Source of the DNA: Prochlorococcus sp. AG-402-G10
Lineage (GTDB): Bacteria; Cyanobacteriota; Cyanobacteriia; PCC-6307; Cyanobiaceae
Assembly: GCA_003279445.1 (NCBI GenBank)
Contig: QCHT01000003.1
Span: 62,001 to 126,000 of the forward strand
DNA: 64,000 nucleotides
Direction of reading: 5' to 3'
Part shown: positions 44,807 through 53,288 of the stretch, piece after piece
Layout of the letters: every line of letters starts with the position of its first letter
Numbering within the stretch: the first letter of the stretch is position 1
Position numbers and translations under genes: made by a program
Notes under the pieces: generated by a model
Databases searched by the model: none
What the model was told of the DNA's origin: nothing
What the model saw: the letters and a program-made list of their open reading frames with translations, nothing else

Positions 44807-45361
44807 ATGCGTCGTCTCTTCTCAATTATTCTTTCTGCTTTCCTTCTTTTAGGCTTAGCGCCTATTGCCAAGGCAGCAGCAGGTCCAGCTCTAAATGAAG
44901 ACAGAGCTTCTACTGAATTCAATGCTTCTGGGTTAACTCTTTGCTCAGAAAATTCCCGTTTCCAAGAACGCGCCGGCGGTGCATCTACTCCAAAGGACAT
45001 CGCCAGATTTGAGCGCTATAGCAAAGCAAAATGTGGAGATGATGGTTTACCTCATTTAATTATTGGGGCAACGATTGAACCTTGGGGTGCTTGGGCTAAC
45101 CGGGGCCAAGAGGGAAACATATTAATTCCCGCTCATATCTTTATTTATGTAGCTGGAATCATTGGTTGGTCTGGGAGGGAATATCTCAGAGCTACCAAAC
45201 AACTTAAGAATCCTGCTGACAATGAAATTTTCATTGATTTTGCCTTAGCTAGAAAATGCCTAATAAAAGGCGCAGCATGGCCAGTTGAAGCAAACAAGCA
45301 GGGAAGAAGTGGTGATCTTCGCGAAAAAGATGAAAACATTACGTTAAATGGTCCTCGTTAA
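44807..45361 (+). CDS. psaF: Photosystem I subunit III (PsaF)
   Basis: Lumen-facing photosystem I subunit that docks plastocyanin or cytochrome c6. The 184-residue product has a signal peptide (RRLFSIILSAFLLLGLAPIAKA) and then the mature domain with two Cys-containing segments (LTLCSENSRFQERA, YSKAKCGDDGLPHLI). One membrane helix follows (ILIPAHIFIYVAGIIGWSGREYL) and the C-terminal FALARKCLIKGAAWPVEA. It forms an operon with psaJ, 53 bases downstream, with a hairpin in between. Confidence 0.97.
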   Translation: MRRLFSIILSAFLLLGLAPIAKAAAGPALNEDRASTEFNASGLTLCSENSRFQERAGGASTPKDIARFERYSKAKCGDDGLPHLIIGATIEPWGAWANRGQEGNILIPAHIFIYVAGIIGWSGREYLRATKQLKNPADNEIFIDFALARKCLIKGAAWPVEANKQGRSGDLREKDENITLNGPR

Positions 45362-45385
45362 AAGAAAGGTCCTTTGACCTTTCTT
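45362..45385 (+). other. Intercistronic stem-loop between psaF and psaJ
   Basis: AAGAAAGGTC (45362-45371) and GACCTTTCTT (45376-45385) form a perfect 10-bp stem with a CTTT loop, starting at the base after the psaF stop. No U tract follows, so it is more likely a processing or stability element, or a weak attenuator, than a terminator. Confidence 0.6.
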
Positions 45386-45414
45386 AGATCTCGTTGTTCA
45401 TCTACTAATTAATC

Positions 45415-45546
45415 ATGTTCAAAATTTTCCAAACAAAGTTGTTCAGATCAGCTCCTGTAGTTGGTTCCCTTTGGGTTCTCCTAACAGCAGGCATCCTTGT
45501 TGAATGGCAAAGATTCTTTCCAGATCTACTTTTCCACCCCATGTAA
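45415..45546 (+). CDS. psaJ: Photosystem I subunit IX (PsaJ)
   Basis: A 43-residue single-helix photosystem I subunit. The translation begins [20 protein letters not shown] and ends [18 protein letters not shown] and [10 protein letters not shown] are PsaJ hallmarks. Its position directly after psaF, with a 53-base gap, is the usual arrangement. Confidence 0.96.
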   Translation: MFKIFQTKLFRSAPVVGSLWVLLTAGILVEWQRFFPDLLFHPM

Positions 45547-45573
45547 GTCCACGTTTAGATAATGAAAAATAGA

Positions 45574-46132
45574 CTAAGTTTTAATCAGTGTTCTTATTTC
45601 ATATAAAGCAGTATCTATATCGTCGTTAATTACTATTGCGTCAAATTCTGACTGAGCATCTATCTCGTATTTAGCCCTTTCTAGACGACGATTAATATCA
45701 TCTTCAGTGTCTGTTGCTCTTTCTCTAATTCTTTTTTCAAGCTCTTTAAAGCTTGGGGGGGGCTATAAATATTTGGAAGGCATCTTTAAATGTTTTGCGA
45801 ATCTGCCTAGCTCCATCCAATTCAATCTCAAGTAAAACTTTTTTACCAATTGATAATTGTTTCTGAACTTCAGCTCTAGGAGTCCCATATAAATTACCAG
45901 CAAATTCGGCCCATTCTAAAAAACCATCTTCTTGAATTAAATTCTTAAAATCTTTTTGCTTTAAAAAGAAATAGTGATTACCATCGACCTCCCCCTCTCT
46001 AGGAGAACGAGTGGTTGCAGAAATAGAAAGCCAAATGTTTTTATCTTCTTCAAGTAGTTTCTTCACCAGTGTCCCTTTCCCAACTCCACTAGGTCCAGTA
46101 ATCACTTTTAAGCCATATTTGTACATAGTCAT
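45574..46132 (-). CDS. gmk: Guanylate kinase, apparently frameshifted at a C8 tract
   Basis: Guanylate kinase phosphorylates GMP to GDP and is normally essential. The first part (from [21 protein letters not shown] to IFIAPP) has the P-loop GPSGVGKG and the GMP-binding YFFLKQKDF and LYGTPR regions. It reads in one frame and then hits a stop after APPKL at 45746. The rest continues in a second frame as [20 protein letters not shown] and further to [17 protein letters not shown], stop at 45574. The frames meet at eight G (plus strand 45754-45761). Removing one C restores a complete protein of about 185 residues. This is a true mutation, programmed slippage or a sequencing error. Confidence 0.9.
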
Positions 46133-46168
46133 AGCATTGATCCAATTACAGTCTCAGGCTAGCTAAAG

Positions 46169-47917
46169 ATGGCTAATAGCAATCTTCAATCTAAAGATCA
46201 GACTAAGCCAAGACTTCAAACGATGGATATCACATCGCTAAAAGCTGTTCTTGCAGATCTACGCAAAAAAATAGTTCCTGGTCGATTCGAGAAAGTCCAA
46301 CAATTAGACAACTCCACACTACAAATTGCATTTCGGGTTTTAAAGGGCTTAGTTTGGATTGAGCTTAGTTGGAATTCAGAATCAGCAAGAATTGTAGAGG
46401 TAAAGGCTCCTAAAAAGATTGAGGGGGAGAGTACTTTAAGCAAACAGATCAGATATGGTCTGCGTGGAATGGCTCTAATAGAGTTAAAACAAGAAGGTTT
46501 TGACCGTATAGTTGAATTTGGATTTTCCTTTAGACCAAATGAAGTCATCAAGAAGCAATTAATCTTAGAAATAATGGGTAGGCATAGCAATATCCTGTTT
46601 TTAGATGAGAAAAGACAAGTAATAACTTTAGGGAAACAAATACGGAACAATAAATCTCGTTTAAGGCCTATCAGTACTGGTGACCCCTATATCTCCCCTC
46701 CCTCTTTACAAGGGGTAAAGCCCAAAAAAGATGAAGTCTTGGAGAAATGGCGTAATAGTCTTTCAATTCTTCCAGTAACACTAAAGCAAGCTTTAAAGAC
46801 AACCTTCCAAGGAATTAGTCCAGCATTTATTCTTCAATTAGCCAGTGAAGAAAAAGATGCTGCCAATAGACTTGTGAATCTACCAGTCCAACAATTATCA
46901 GAAACTGACTGGGAGAAACTATTCTTTCGTTGGAACATCTGGTTAAAAACTCTAGAAAAAGAAAACTTCTTTCTAGCCTTCAGCGGCCCGACCGCTTATA
47001 GGGTATGGGGAGCAAATCCATCATCCAACCAGGAGAACAAAGAAAGCATTAGTCTTCGTCTAGGCACTTACTACAAGTCATGTTTAGCTGAAAAACATCT
47101 GACTTTTGCATTCATAGCACTATGCAAAGAACTAGAAAAAAAAAGAGACAATGAAGAAAAAGAATTAAAAAAACAAGAACTTTTGTACTCAAAAATATCA
47201 GAGATAAATTCTATGAAAGAACTCGCTGATACTATTCTCTCATCAGAGAAGCCCAGCAAGGAAGATATAAAGAAAGCTCAGAAATTATATACACAAGTAA
47301 AGAAACTTCGCAGATCAAAAAGAATTTTAATAGAGAGAATTGAATTACATACGAGTAGAATTAATTTCATAAACGAAACAGATTTATTTCTAAACTATAT
47401 AATTAATAATCAAAATGATCTTGATAGCGATAAGCTGGAAAGCATCCGTGAGCTACAACAAGATTTAGAAGGATTCATTTTAGGAAAGAAGCAAACCAGA
47501 TCCAATAAACAAAGCAGTAAGCATAAGTCAGAAAACATCCTAAGATTGAACAGTCCAAATGGATTAGAGATCCAAATAGGGAGGAATCATCAGCAAAACG
47601 AATCTATTAGCATTAAAAATGCTAAAAAAGGGGATATATGGTTTCATGTTCAAGAGTGTCCTGGCAGTCACATAGTCATAAAGGATGCCCATGGAAAAGT
47701 AGAAGACCTAGACATAGAGGTTGCTGCTAATTTGGCTGCTTTTTTTAGCAAAGCCAAGCACAATAATAAAGTTTCAGTTTTAATGGTCCCAACAAATAAA
47801 CTTCAGAAACTCAAAGGTGCTGCCCCAGGAATGGTGACACCTAAGGAAATCAAAGTTTTGTGGGGACACCCTTCAGATGGTCAACACTATCTGCTGGAAT
47901 CAACTAAAGATGCATAG
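46169..47917 (+). CDS. NFACT-family ribosome quality control protein (RqcH-like)
   Basis: A 582-residue NFACT protein. The N-terminal domain begins MDITSLKAVLADLRKKIVPGRFEKVQQLDNSTL, and the middle is a long coiled coil (KELEKKRDNEEKELKKQELLYSKISEIN). The C-terminal NFACT-R part is KKGDIWFHVQECPGSHIVIKDAHG with NNKVSVLMVP. Bacterial RqcH binds obstructed 50S subunits and adds Ala tails to stalled chains; older labels call it fibronectin-binding protein. A Met at 46223 (MDITSL) is an alternative start. It is divergent from gmk. Confidence 0.9.
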   Translation: MANSNLQSKDQTKPRLQTMDITSLKAVLADLRKKIVPGRFEKVQQLDNSTLQIAFRVLKGLVWIELSWNSESARIVEVKAPKKIEGESTLSKQIRYGLRGMALIELKQEGFDRIVEFGFSFRPNEVIKKQLILEIMGRHSNILFLDEKRQVITLGKQIRNNKSRLRPISTGDPYISPPSLQGVKPKKDEVLEKWRNSLSILPVTLKQALKTTFQGISPAFILQLASEEKDAANRLVNLPVQQLSETDWEKLFFRWNIWLKTLEKENFFLAFSGPTAYRVWGANPSSNQENKESISLRLGTYYKSCLAEKHLTFAFIALCKELEKKRDNEEKELKKQELLYSKISEINSMKELADTILSSEKPSKEDIKKAQKLYTQVKKLRRSKRILIERIELHTSRINFINETDLFLNYIINNQNDLDSDKLESIRELQQDLEGFILGKKQTRSNKQSSKHKSENILRLNSPNGLEIQIGRNHQQNESISIKNAKKGDIWFHVQECPGSHIVIKDAHGKVEDLDIEVAANLAAFFSKAKHNNKVSVLMVPTNKLQKLKGAAPGMVTPKEIKVLWGHPSDGQHYLLESTKDA

Positions 47918-47954
47918 AATGCCTTATCATTTGTACCCAAGTGATTTGTTCTAA

Positions 47955-48224
47955 ATGTTTGAATTTCTTCTTGGATCACATGCATTCCTTGGGAATCATA
48001 GTTTCGCGGAGTTTTTGGTAGGTTACATTTTTGGAGCTGCTTTAATAGTTGGGGCACCAACTGTATTCCTGCTATTGGTATTTATTAGTGCCCTAATGAA
48101 AACCAATGGAAAAATGGGAGGTTATAAAGAATATGCAAATTACGGAAAATCTTCTTTAAATGATTGTCCCCCATTCATTCTTCCAGACCCAACAAACCCC
48201 CAAACAAAACTAAGCAAGAGTTAA
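47955..48224 (+). CDS. Small membrane protein, function unknown
   Basis: An 89-residue protein beginning MFEFLLGSHAFLGNHSFAEF, with one strong membrane segment (FLVGYIFGAALIVGAPTVFLLLVFISALM) and a soluble tail (MGGYKEYANYGKSSLNDCPPFILPDPTNP). The size suggests a photosynthetic complex accessory subunit, but I do not recognise it. It is 38 bases downstream of the RqcH-like gene on the same strand. Confidence 0.65.
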   Translation: MFEFLLGSHAFLGNHSFAEFLVGYIFGAALIVGAPTVFLLLVFISALMKTNGKMGGYKEYANYGKSSLNDCPPFILPDPTNPQTKLSKS

Positions 48225-48399
48225 GAAATAGAATTTTTCAGCATTTTACAAATATGTTTGGTGGGATTACTTTTAAATAAATTATTTAAAAGTAAATTAG
48301 CTTAGATATAATAAATCAATTGCTCCTAATTTGGATTTAAAAGAATGGTTGTTAGATCTATATCTTTAAGTCTTAATGGTTATTCATTAATTTTATAAA

Positions 48400-49176
48400 G
48401 TGCTCAACGAAATTAAAAATGAGCCTGAACAGTCCAAGCAAATGACATTACTTGGGCACCTTGAGGAACTCCGTGAAAGAGTTCTTAAAAGCCTAATTTC
48501 AATATTAGTTGGAGCATTCCTTTGCCTCCTTCTTGTTAAGCCTCTTATAAGGATGCTAGAAGCACCTGCGGGGTCAATTCGATTTCTCCAACTGGCTCCA
48601 GGGGAATTCCTTTTTGTATCAATAAAAGTTGCTGGTTATGCAGGCTTAATAGTTGCCTTGCCATATATAGTTTTTCAAATTCTTTCTTTTATTCTTCCAG
48701 GTCTTACAGAGCGTGAGAAAAAACTGATTGCTCCTGCTGTTTCTGGTTCAGCAATTCTCTTCATAATAGGGATATTCTTCGCATGGTGGACTCTTGTTCC
48801 AGCTGCCTTAGGCTTTCTCGTAAGTTATGGCTCCGATGTTGTTGAGCCACTTTGGTCAATTGAAAAATATCTAGATTTTGTCCTTTTATTGATGCTAAGT
48901 ACTGGTTTATCTTTTCAAATACCAATCCTACAATTAATTCTTGGCTTTCTAGGTCTTATCAAATGGAAGCAAATGCTATCAGGATGGAGATGGATCCTAA
49001 TGGCATCTGCTATTGCAGGAGCTGTAATTACTCCGTCTACAGACCCAGTCACAATGTTGTTACTTGCTGGTTCAATATCTTTTTTATTTCTAATTGGAAT
49101 TGTACTTGTTGCATTAGTTGAGCAATTTAAAGAAGAAATTCCTCCAAACCCTCATCCGCCCTCAAAGGCAAGCTAA
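48400..49176 (+). CDS. tatC: Twin-arginine translocase subunit TatC
   Basis: Receptor of the twin-arginine translocase, which exports folded proteins such as the Rieske protein encoded just downstream. The 258-residue product has MTLLGHLEELRERVLKSL, the first-loop and helix segment FLFVSIKVAGYAGLIVALPYIVFQILSFILPGLTEREKK, and FQIPILQLILGFLGLIK with six membrane segments in all. Start is GTG at 48400. The 3' end overlaps the convergent DUF3067 gene by 50 bases. Confidence 0.95.
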   Translation: MLNEIKNEPEQSKQMTLLGHLEELRERVLKSLISILVGAFLCLLLVKPLIRMLEAPAGSIRFLQLAPGEFLFVSIKVAGYAGLIVALPYIVFQILSFILPGLTEREKKLIAPAVSGSAILFIIGIFFAWWTLVPAALGFLVSYGSDVVEPLWSIEKYLDFVLLLMLSTGLSFQIPILQLILGFLGLIKWKQMLSGWRWILMASAIAGAVITPSTDPVTMLLLAGSISFLFLIGIVLVALVEQFKEEIPPNPHPPSKAS

Positions 49177-49471
49177 GGGCCCTTCCCAACCTAGGCTTAC
49201 TTTCTTGACGCAACAACCAAACTCTAACTTCTGAAGCTTGATCCAGCCTATTAATAACATCAATTATTTTTGCAAGTTCTTCTCGGTACTTTTCTTCACT
49301 CAAAGGGAAAGATTGTTGTTCAAGGAAGCCCCACATCATTTGCAGAAAAAGACTTTTCCCTTTAACTAAAAGTTTTAATTCATATGTAACCCCCCAACGT
49401 TTCTTAAGAAACCTGATCACCTCCTCAACTTCTAAGGGCTGAGAGGGTTTTCTAGGAATAGGGTTATCCAT
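49127..49471 (-). CDS. DUF3067 family protein
   Basis: A 114-residue protein of cyanobacterial DUF3067, function unknown. The family-like segment is VIRFLKKRWGVTYELKLLVKGKSLFLQMMWGFLEQQSFPL, followed by YREELAKIIDVINRLDQASEVRVWL. It is soluble and small. The start at 49471 is taken because the divergent petC lies 98 bases away; an in-frame Met 4 codons upstream is possible. Confidence 0.82.
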   Translation of the reverse strand: MDNPIPRKPSQPLEVEEVIRFLKKRWGVTYELKLLVKGKSLFLQMMWGFLEQQSFPLSEEKYREELAKIIDVINRLDQASEVRVWLLRQESKPRLGRALSLPLRADEGLEEFLL

Positions 49472-49569
49472 AAAATCAACCAATCTTATTTAAATCCCTG
49501 TTTTTTAAAGCAGGAGAGGACCTTTAAGGGTCATAATGGAATTAATTATGAGCTGTGTGAACATCTGGC

Positions 49570-50106
49570 ATGACACAAATGAGTCCTAGCGATGTGCCCT
49601 CTATGGGCCGACGTCAGTTCATGAACTTTCTAACATTTGGCACTGCAACTGGAGTTGCATTAGGAGCACTCTACCCAGTTGCGAATTTCTTCATGCCCCT
49701 TAGAGCAGGCGGAGGGACAGGAGGATCAACAGCAAAAGATGAACTTGGAAACGATGTTACTGCAAGTGGATGGTTATCAAACCATCCCGCTGGAGACAGA
49801 AGTCTCGTACAAGGTCTTAAAGGTGACCCCACTTACTTAATTGTTGATGGAGATGCAGCAATTGGAAATTTTGGTATAAATGCAATATGTACCCATCTTG
49901 GATGTGTAGTTCCATGGAATAGTGGGGCAAATAAATACATATGCCCATGCCACGGAAGTCAATATGATGCAAATGGAAAGGTTGTAAGAGGTCCTGCGCC
50001 TCTCTCACTAGCTTTAACTCACATAGATGTAGAAGATGACAATGTATTAGTCAGTCAATGGACTGAAACAGATTTTCGAACTGGTGAGAAACCTTGGTGG
50101 GCATAA
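49570..50106 (+). CDS. petC: Cytochrome b6f complex Rieske iron-sulfur protein
   Basis: Carries the 2Fe-2S cluster that takes electrons from plastoquinol to cytochrome f. The 178-residue product has an N-terminal region with a twin-arginine signal ([29 protein letters not shown]). The cluster boxes are [10 protein letters not shown] and CPCHGSQYD, with all Cys and His ligands. Tat export is expected; tatC lies just upstream. petA starts 54 bases downstream. Confidence 0.97.
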   Translation: MTQMSPSDVPSMGRRQFMNFLTFGTATGVALGALYPVANFFMPLRAGGGTGGSTAKDELGNDVTASGWLSNHPAGDRSLVQGLKGDPTYLIVDGDAAIGNFGINAICTHLGCVVPWNSGANKYICPCHGSQYDANGKVVRGPAPLSLALTHIDVEDDNVLVSQWTETDFRTGEKPWWA

Positions 50107-50160
50107 CCTTGGTCCCAATTCATCACTTGTTTTTTTTCTAGCAATCATTCAATCAAAATC

Positions 50161-51093
50161 ATGCGTCGCATACTTACTTTTTTCCTAGGCTCATTACTTC
50201 TTGGTCTTTCTTTAATAATCTCACCATCTACAACCTGGGCCTACCCTTTTTGGGCGCAACAAAATTACGAAAACCCTAGAGAAGCAACTGGGAAATTAGT
50301 TTGTGCAAACTGTCATCTTGCAAAAATGACTACGCAAGTTGAAGTGCCGCAATCGGTAGGTGCAGATAGTGTCTTTACAGCTAACGTTAAGATTCCCTAT
50401 AAGCCTGGCACTGAAGAAATAGGTGCTGATGGAAGCAAGGTACCTTTACAGGTAGGAGCTGTAGTTATGCTCCCAGATGGATTTAAGCTTGCGCCTCAAG
50501 ATAGATGGAGTGAGAAAATAAAAGAAGAAACCCAAGGTGTATATTTCACTCAATACAGTGAAGAGAAAGACAATATTATTCTCGTAGGGCCTCTCCCTGG
50601 CGATCAAAATAAAGAAATAGTATTCCCAATTCTTTCACCTGACCCAGCTACGAACAAAGATATCCATTTCGGAAAGTATTCAATCAATGTTGGAGGCAAC
50701 AGGGGTAGGGGACAAGTTTATCCAACTGGTGAGAAAAGCAATAATTCTCTTTTTACAGCACAAAAATCAGGAACAATTTCTTTAATTGAACCTGGAGAAG
50801 ATGGCTCAACTAATATCACAATTGAAACAAAAGAAGAAGGTCAGATAATAGAAACGATTCCTGTAGGCCCAGCTTTAATAGTTAAAGAGGGCGATCAAAT
50901 AGAAGCTGGTGCTCCATTGACAAATGATCCTAACGTAGGAGGTTTCGGGCAATTAGATACAGAAGTTGTGCTTCAAAGTCCTGCTAGAGTGCTTGGCCTA
51001 ATAGCATTTTTTGCTGGTGTTGCTTTAACTCAGATACTCCTTGTTCTGAAGAAGAAGCAAGTTGAGAAAGTGCAAGCAGCTAACGGTATCTAA
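50161..51093 (+). CDS. petA: Cytochrome f (apocytochrome)
   Basis: The c-type heme subunit of cytochrome b6f. The 310-residue product has a signal peptide ending at ...[31 protein letters not shown], in which the N-terminal Tyr of the mature form is the heme ligand and CANCH binds heme. The lumenal domain is followed by a C-terminal membrane anchor ([24 protein letters not shown]). Operon with petC. Confidence 0.98.
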   Translation: MRRILTFFLGSLLLGLSLIISPSTTWAYPFWAQQNYENPREATGKLVCANCHLAKMTTQVEVPQSVGADSVFTANVKIPYKPGTEEIGADGSKVPLQVGAVVMLPDGFKLAPQDRWSEKIKEETQGVYFTQYSEEKDNIILVGPLPGDQNKEIVFPILSPDPATNKDIHFGKYSINVGGNRGRGQVYPTGEKSNNSLFTAQKSGTISLIEPGEDGSTNITIETKEEGQIIETIPVGPALIVKEGDQIEAGAPLTNDPNVGGFGQLDTEVVLQSPARVLGLIAFFAGVALTQILLVLKKKQVEKVQAANGI

Positions 51094-51124
51094 GGCATAG
51101 AAGAGTATAAATTAATCAAGATAG

Positions 51125-52036
51125 ATGGTAGAGGTAATTGCTTACTTAGTGTCACCAGGTTCTAAGTTAATTAGTATTGGACCGTTAATTTTCAGATGGT
51201 ATGGAGTCTTAATTGCAACAGCTGTATTTGTTGGTCTAAATCTTTCAAATTACTTGGCAAAGTTTAAGGGTATAAACAAAGACTTTTTCAACGACCTAAC
51301 CCCATGGCTAGTTTTCAGTTCAATTTTTGGTGCTAGAGTTTATTATGTTTTATTTGAATGGCGAAACTTCAATGGGATTAATTTTTGGAGTTCAATAAAT
51401 CTATTTAACCTTGAAATACCAATTCCAAGATTTGCAGAGATATGGGGGGGAGGAATTGCTATTCATGGTGCCTTAATAATGGGAACAATCTCTGTTTTAT
51501 TTCTTTGCCGCAGAAAAAAAGAAAGTTTTTGGGATGTTTTAGATACTCTCTTACCTTCTGTAGCACTTGGCCAAGCAATAGGGCGATGGGGCAATTTCTT
51601 TAACAATGAAGCTTTTGGTTTGCCAACTGATCTTCCCTGGAAATTATTTATTCCTCCAATTTATAGGCCTGAGATTTTTAATAACCAAATTTTTTTCCAT
51701 CCCACATTCCTTTATGAATCGATTTGGAATCTATGTGTTTTCTCTTTACTGATTATATTGTTTAGGTTAAATGTCAAAGGTTTTATCAAGCTTCCATCTG
51801 GAGTATTAAGTTGTATTTATCTTATTAGTTATAGCATTGGCAGATTCTTTATTGAAGGATTAAGAACAGACCCACTTTGCTTAGGTTCAATCCCTCCTTT
51901 TTGCGAAGGGGGTTTCCGAATTGCACAAATTATCAGCTTTCTTATGATTTGCATAGGTAGTTTTGGACTTTATTGGATTTATCAGAAAAAGAGAAAAATG
52001 CCAACCCTAGGTGTTATTAACAAATGGAAAAAGTGA
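51125..52036 (+). CDS. lgt: Prolipoprotein diacylglyceryl transferase
   Basis: Transfers diacylglycerol to the lipobox Cys of prolipoproteins. The 303-residue product has seven or so membrane segments, with the signature [13 protein letters not shown] and the later [12 protein letters not shown], in line with the RxGNxxNxE and conserved His/Glu boxes ([12 protein letters not shown]). The 3' end overlaps cobM by 13 bases. It follows petA after 31 bases. Confidence 0.96.
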   Translation: MVEVIAYLVSPGSKLISIGPLIFRWYGVLIATAVFVGLNLSNYLAKFKGINKDFFNDLTPWLVFSSIFGARVYYVLFEWRNFNGINFWSSINLFNLEIPIPRFAEIWGGGIAIHGALIMGTISVLFLCRRKKESFWDVLDTLLPSVALGQAIGRWGNFFNNEAFGLPTDLPWKLFIPPIYRPEIFNNQIFFHPTFLYESIWNLCVFSLLIILFRLNVKGFIKLPSGVLSCIYLISYSIGRFFIEGLRTDPLCLGSIPPFCEGGFRIAQIISFLMICIGSFGLYWIYQKKRKMPTLGVINKWKK

Positions 52037-52785
52037 ACCCTATCTCAATAGTTGGAGCCGGTCCAGGAGCCATAGACTTATTAACTATTAGAGCATTAGA
52101 TAGAATCAAAAATGCTGATGTACTCATTTGGACTAATTCATTAATATCGCCTGAGATTGCAGATCTAACAACAAAAAATTGTGAAAAGTTTAGAACAAGT
52201 TCTTTAACGCTCGAACAAATCCTAGAGCTACTTATAACAAAGGCAAAACAAGGTCGCAAAGTAGTTCGTTTACACGATGGTGATCCATGCCTATATGGTG
52301 CGCTATCAGAGCAAATATGTGGTCTTGCAGACGAGGGGCTAGAAGTCGAAGTGATTCCAGGAATCAGCGCATACCAAGCAACTGCTGCTGAGTTACAAAA
52401 AGAACTAACTATTCCTGGTGTTGTTCAGACAATAGTGCTGAGCAGAGCTAATGGAAGGACACGAGTCCCTGAATCGGAAAATCTTGAAAACCTTGCGAAG
52501 ATAGGAGCTTCTTTATGCCTTTATTTAAGTGCAAGGCATATCGAAGATGTCCAGGAGCAGTTATTACGGCATTATCAAGAAGACACACCTGTTGCAATTG
52601 CACATAGGATTACGTGGCCAGACCAATGGTTAAAGATGGTTCCCTTAAAGAACCTAGCTTTAGAGTCTAGAGAAAAAGGACTTTTTAGAACTACCCTTTA
52701 TATCATCAGCCCTGCATTAAAATCGCATAATCAACGTTCAAACCTCTATCATGAGTCCCACAAGCATTTATTTAGAAGCAAATAA
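52024..52785 (+). CDS. cobM: Precorrin-4 C11-methyltransferase
   Basis: SAM-dependent methyltransferase of corrin synthesis. The 253-residue product starts [35 protein letters not shown] and has [39 protein letters not shown] and [16 protein letters not shown], all tetrapyrrole methylase motifs. The overlap with lgt (13 bases) suggests translational coupling. Corrin synthesis is expected in Prochlorococcus, where pseudocobalamin is made. Confidence 0.92.
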   Translation: MEKVNPISIVGAGPGAIDLLTIRALDRIKNADVLIWTNSLISPEIADLTTKNCEKFRTSSLTLEQILELLITKAKQGRKVVRLHDGDPCLYGALSEQICGLADEGLEVEVIPGISAYQATAAELQKELTIPGVVQTIVLSRANGRTRVPESENLENLAKIGASLCLYLSARHIEDVQEQLLRHYQEDTPVAIAHRITWPDQWLKMVPLKNLALESREKGLFRTTLYIISPALKSHNQRSNLYHESHKHLFRSK

Positions 52786-52795
52786 ATGGTAGATT

Positions 52796-53245
52796 ATGCT
52801 AATGAAAAAAGATCGTTTAGACGTGCTATCTGATATCCACAAGAATTTTAAAGCCATCGGACTTGCAATAAAAAAGGCTAGAGAAGAGCAAAATATTTCG
52901 ATCGTTTTTTTATCCGATGCCTTGAAAATAAATGAAGATTACTTATTGGCTATAGAAAAAGGAGATAAAAGTTCTTTGCCAGAGCTAGTTTATGTCAAAG
53001 CAATGTTAAGAAAAATATTTGAAAGGCTTAATATTGAAATAGTGGATACAGAAGCTCACCATGCTAGTAATGAGAAAGGGAATATTCCTAAGGATGAAAG
53101 CAAGAGAGTTACAGGTAAAAGTTTCTATCTGATGATTTCATTATTATCATTGACTGCAATCATACTTGGCGCATATTCAACTAGATTTATACTTCTATTT
53201 AACTCAGGATTAGATAACAAGTATGAGACTATTTCCGCACCTTAA
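52796..53245 (+). CDS. RodZ-like HTH protein with membrane anchor
   Basis: A 149-residue protein. The N-terminal half has a RodZ-type helix-turn-helix (IGLAIKKAREEQNISIVFLSDALKINEDYLLAIEKGDKSSLPELVYVKAMLRKIFERL). A short linker leads to one membrane segment (FYLMISLLSLTAIILGAYSTRFILLF). RodZ links the cytoskeleton to cell shape, but full RodZ has a long periplasmic domain, which is missing here. An in-frame Met two codons later is an alternative start. Confidence 0.8.
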   Translation: MLMKKDRLDVLSDIHKNFKAIGLAIKKAREEQNISIVFLSDALKINEDYLLAIEKGDKSSLPELVYVKAMLRKIFERLNIEIVDTEAHHASNEKGNIPKDESKRVTGKSFYLMISLLSLTAIILGAYSTRFILLFNSGLDNKYETISAP

Positions 53246-53288
53246 AATAAGAGTGACTCTCTCAAACTAATAGAAGTATTATAAAATT

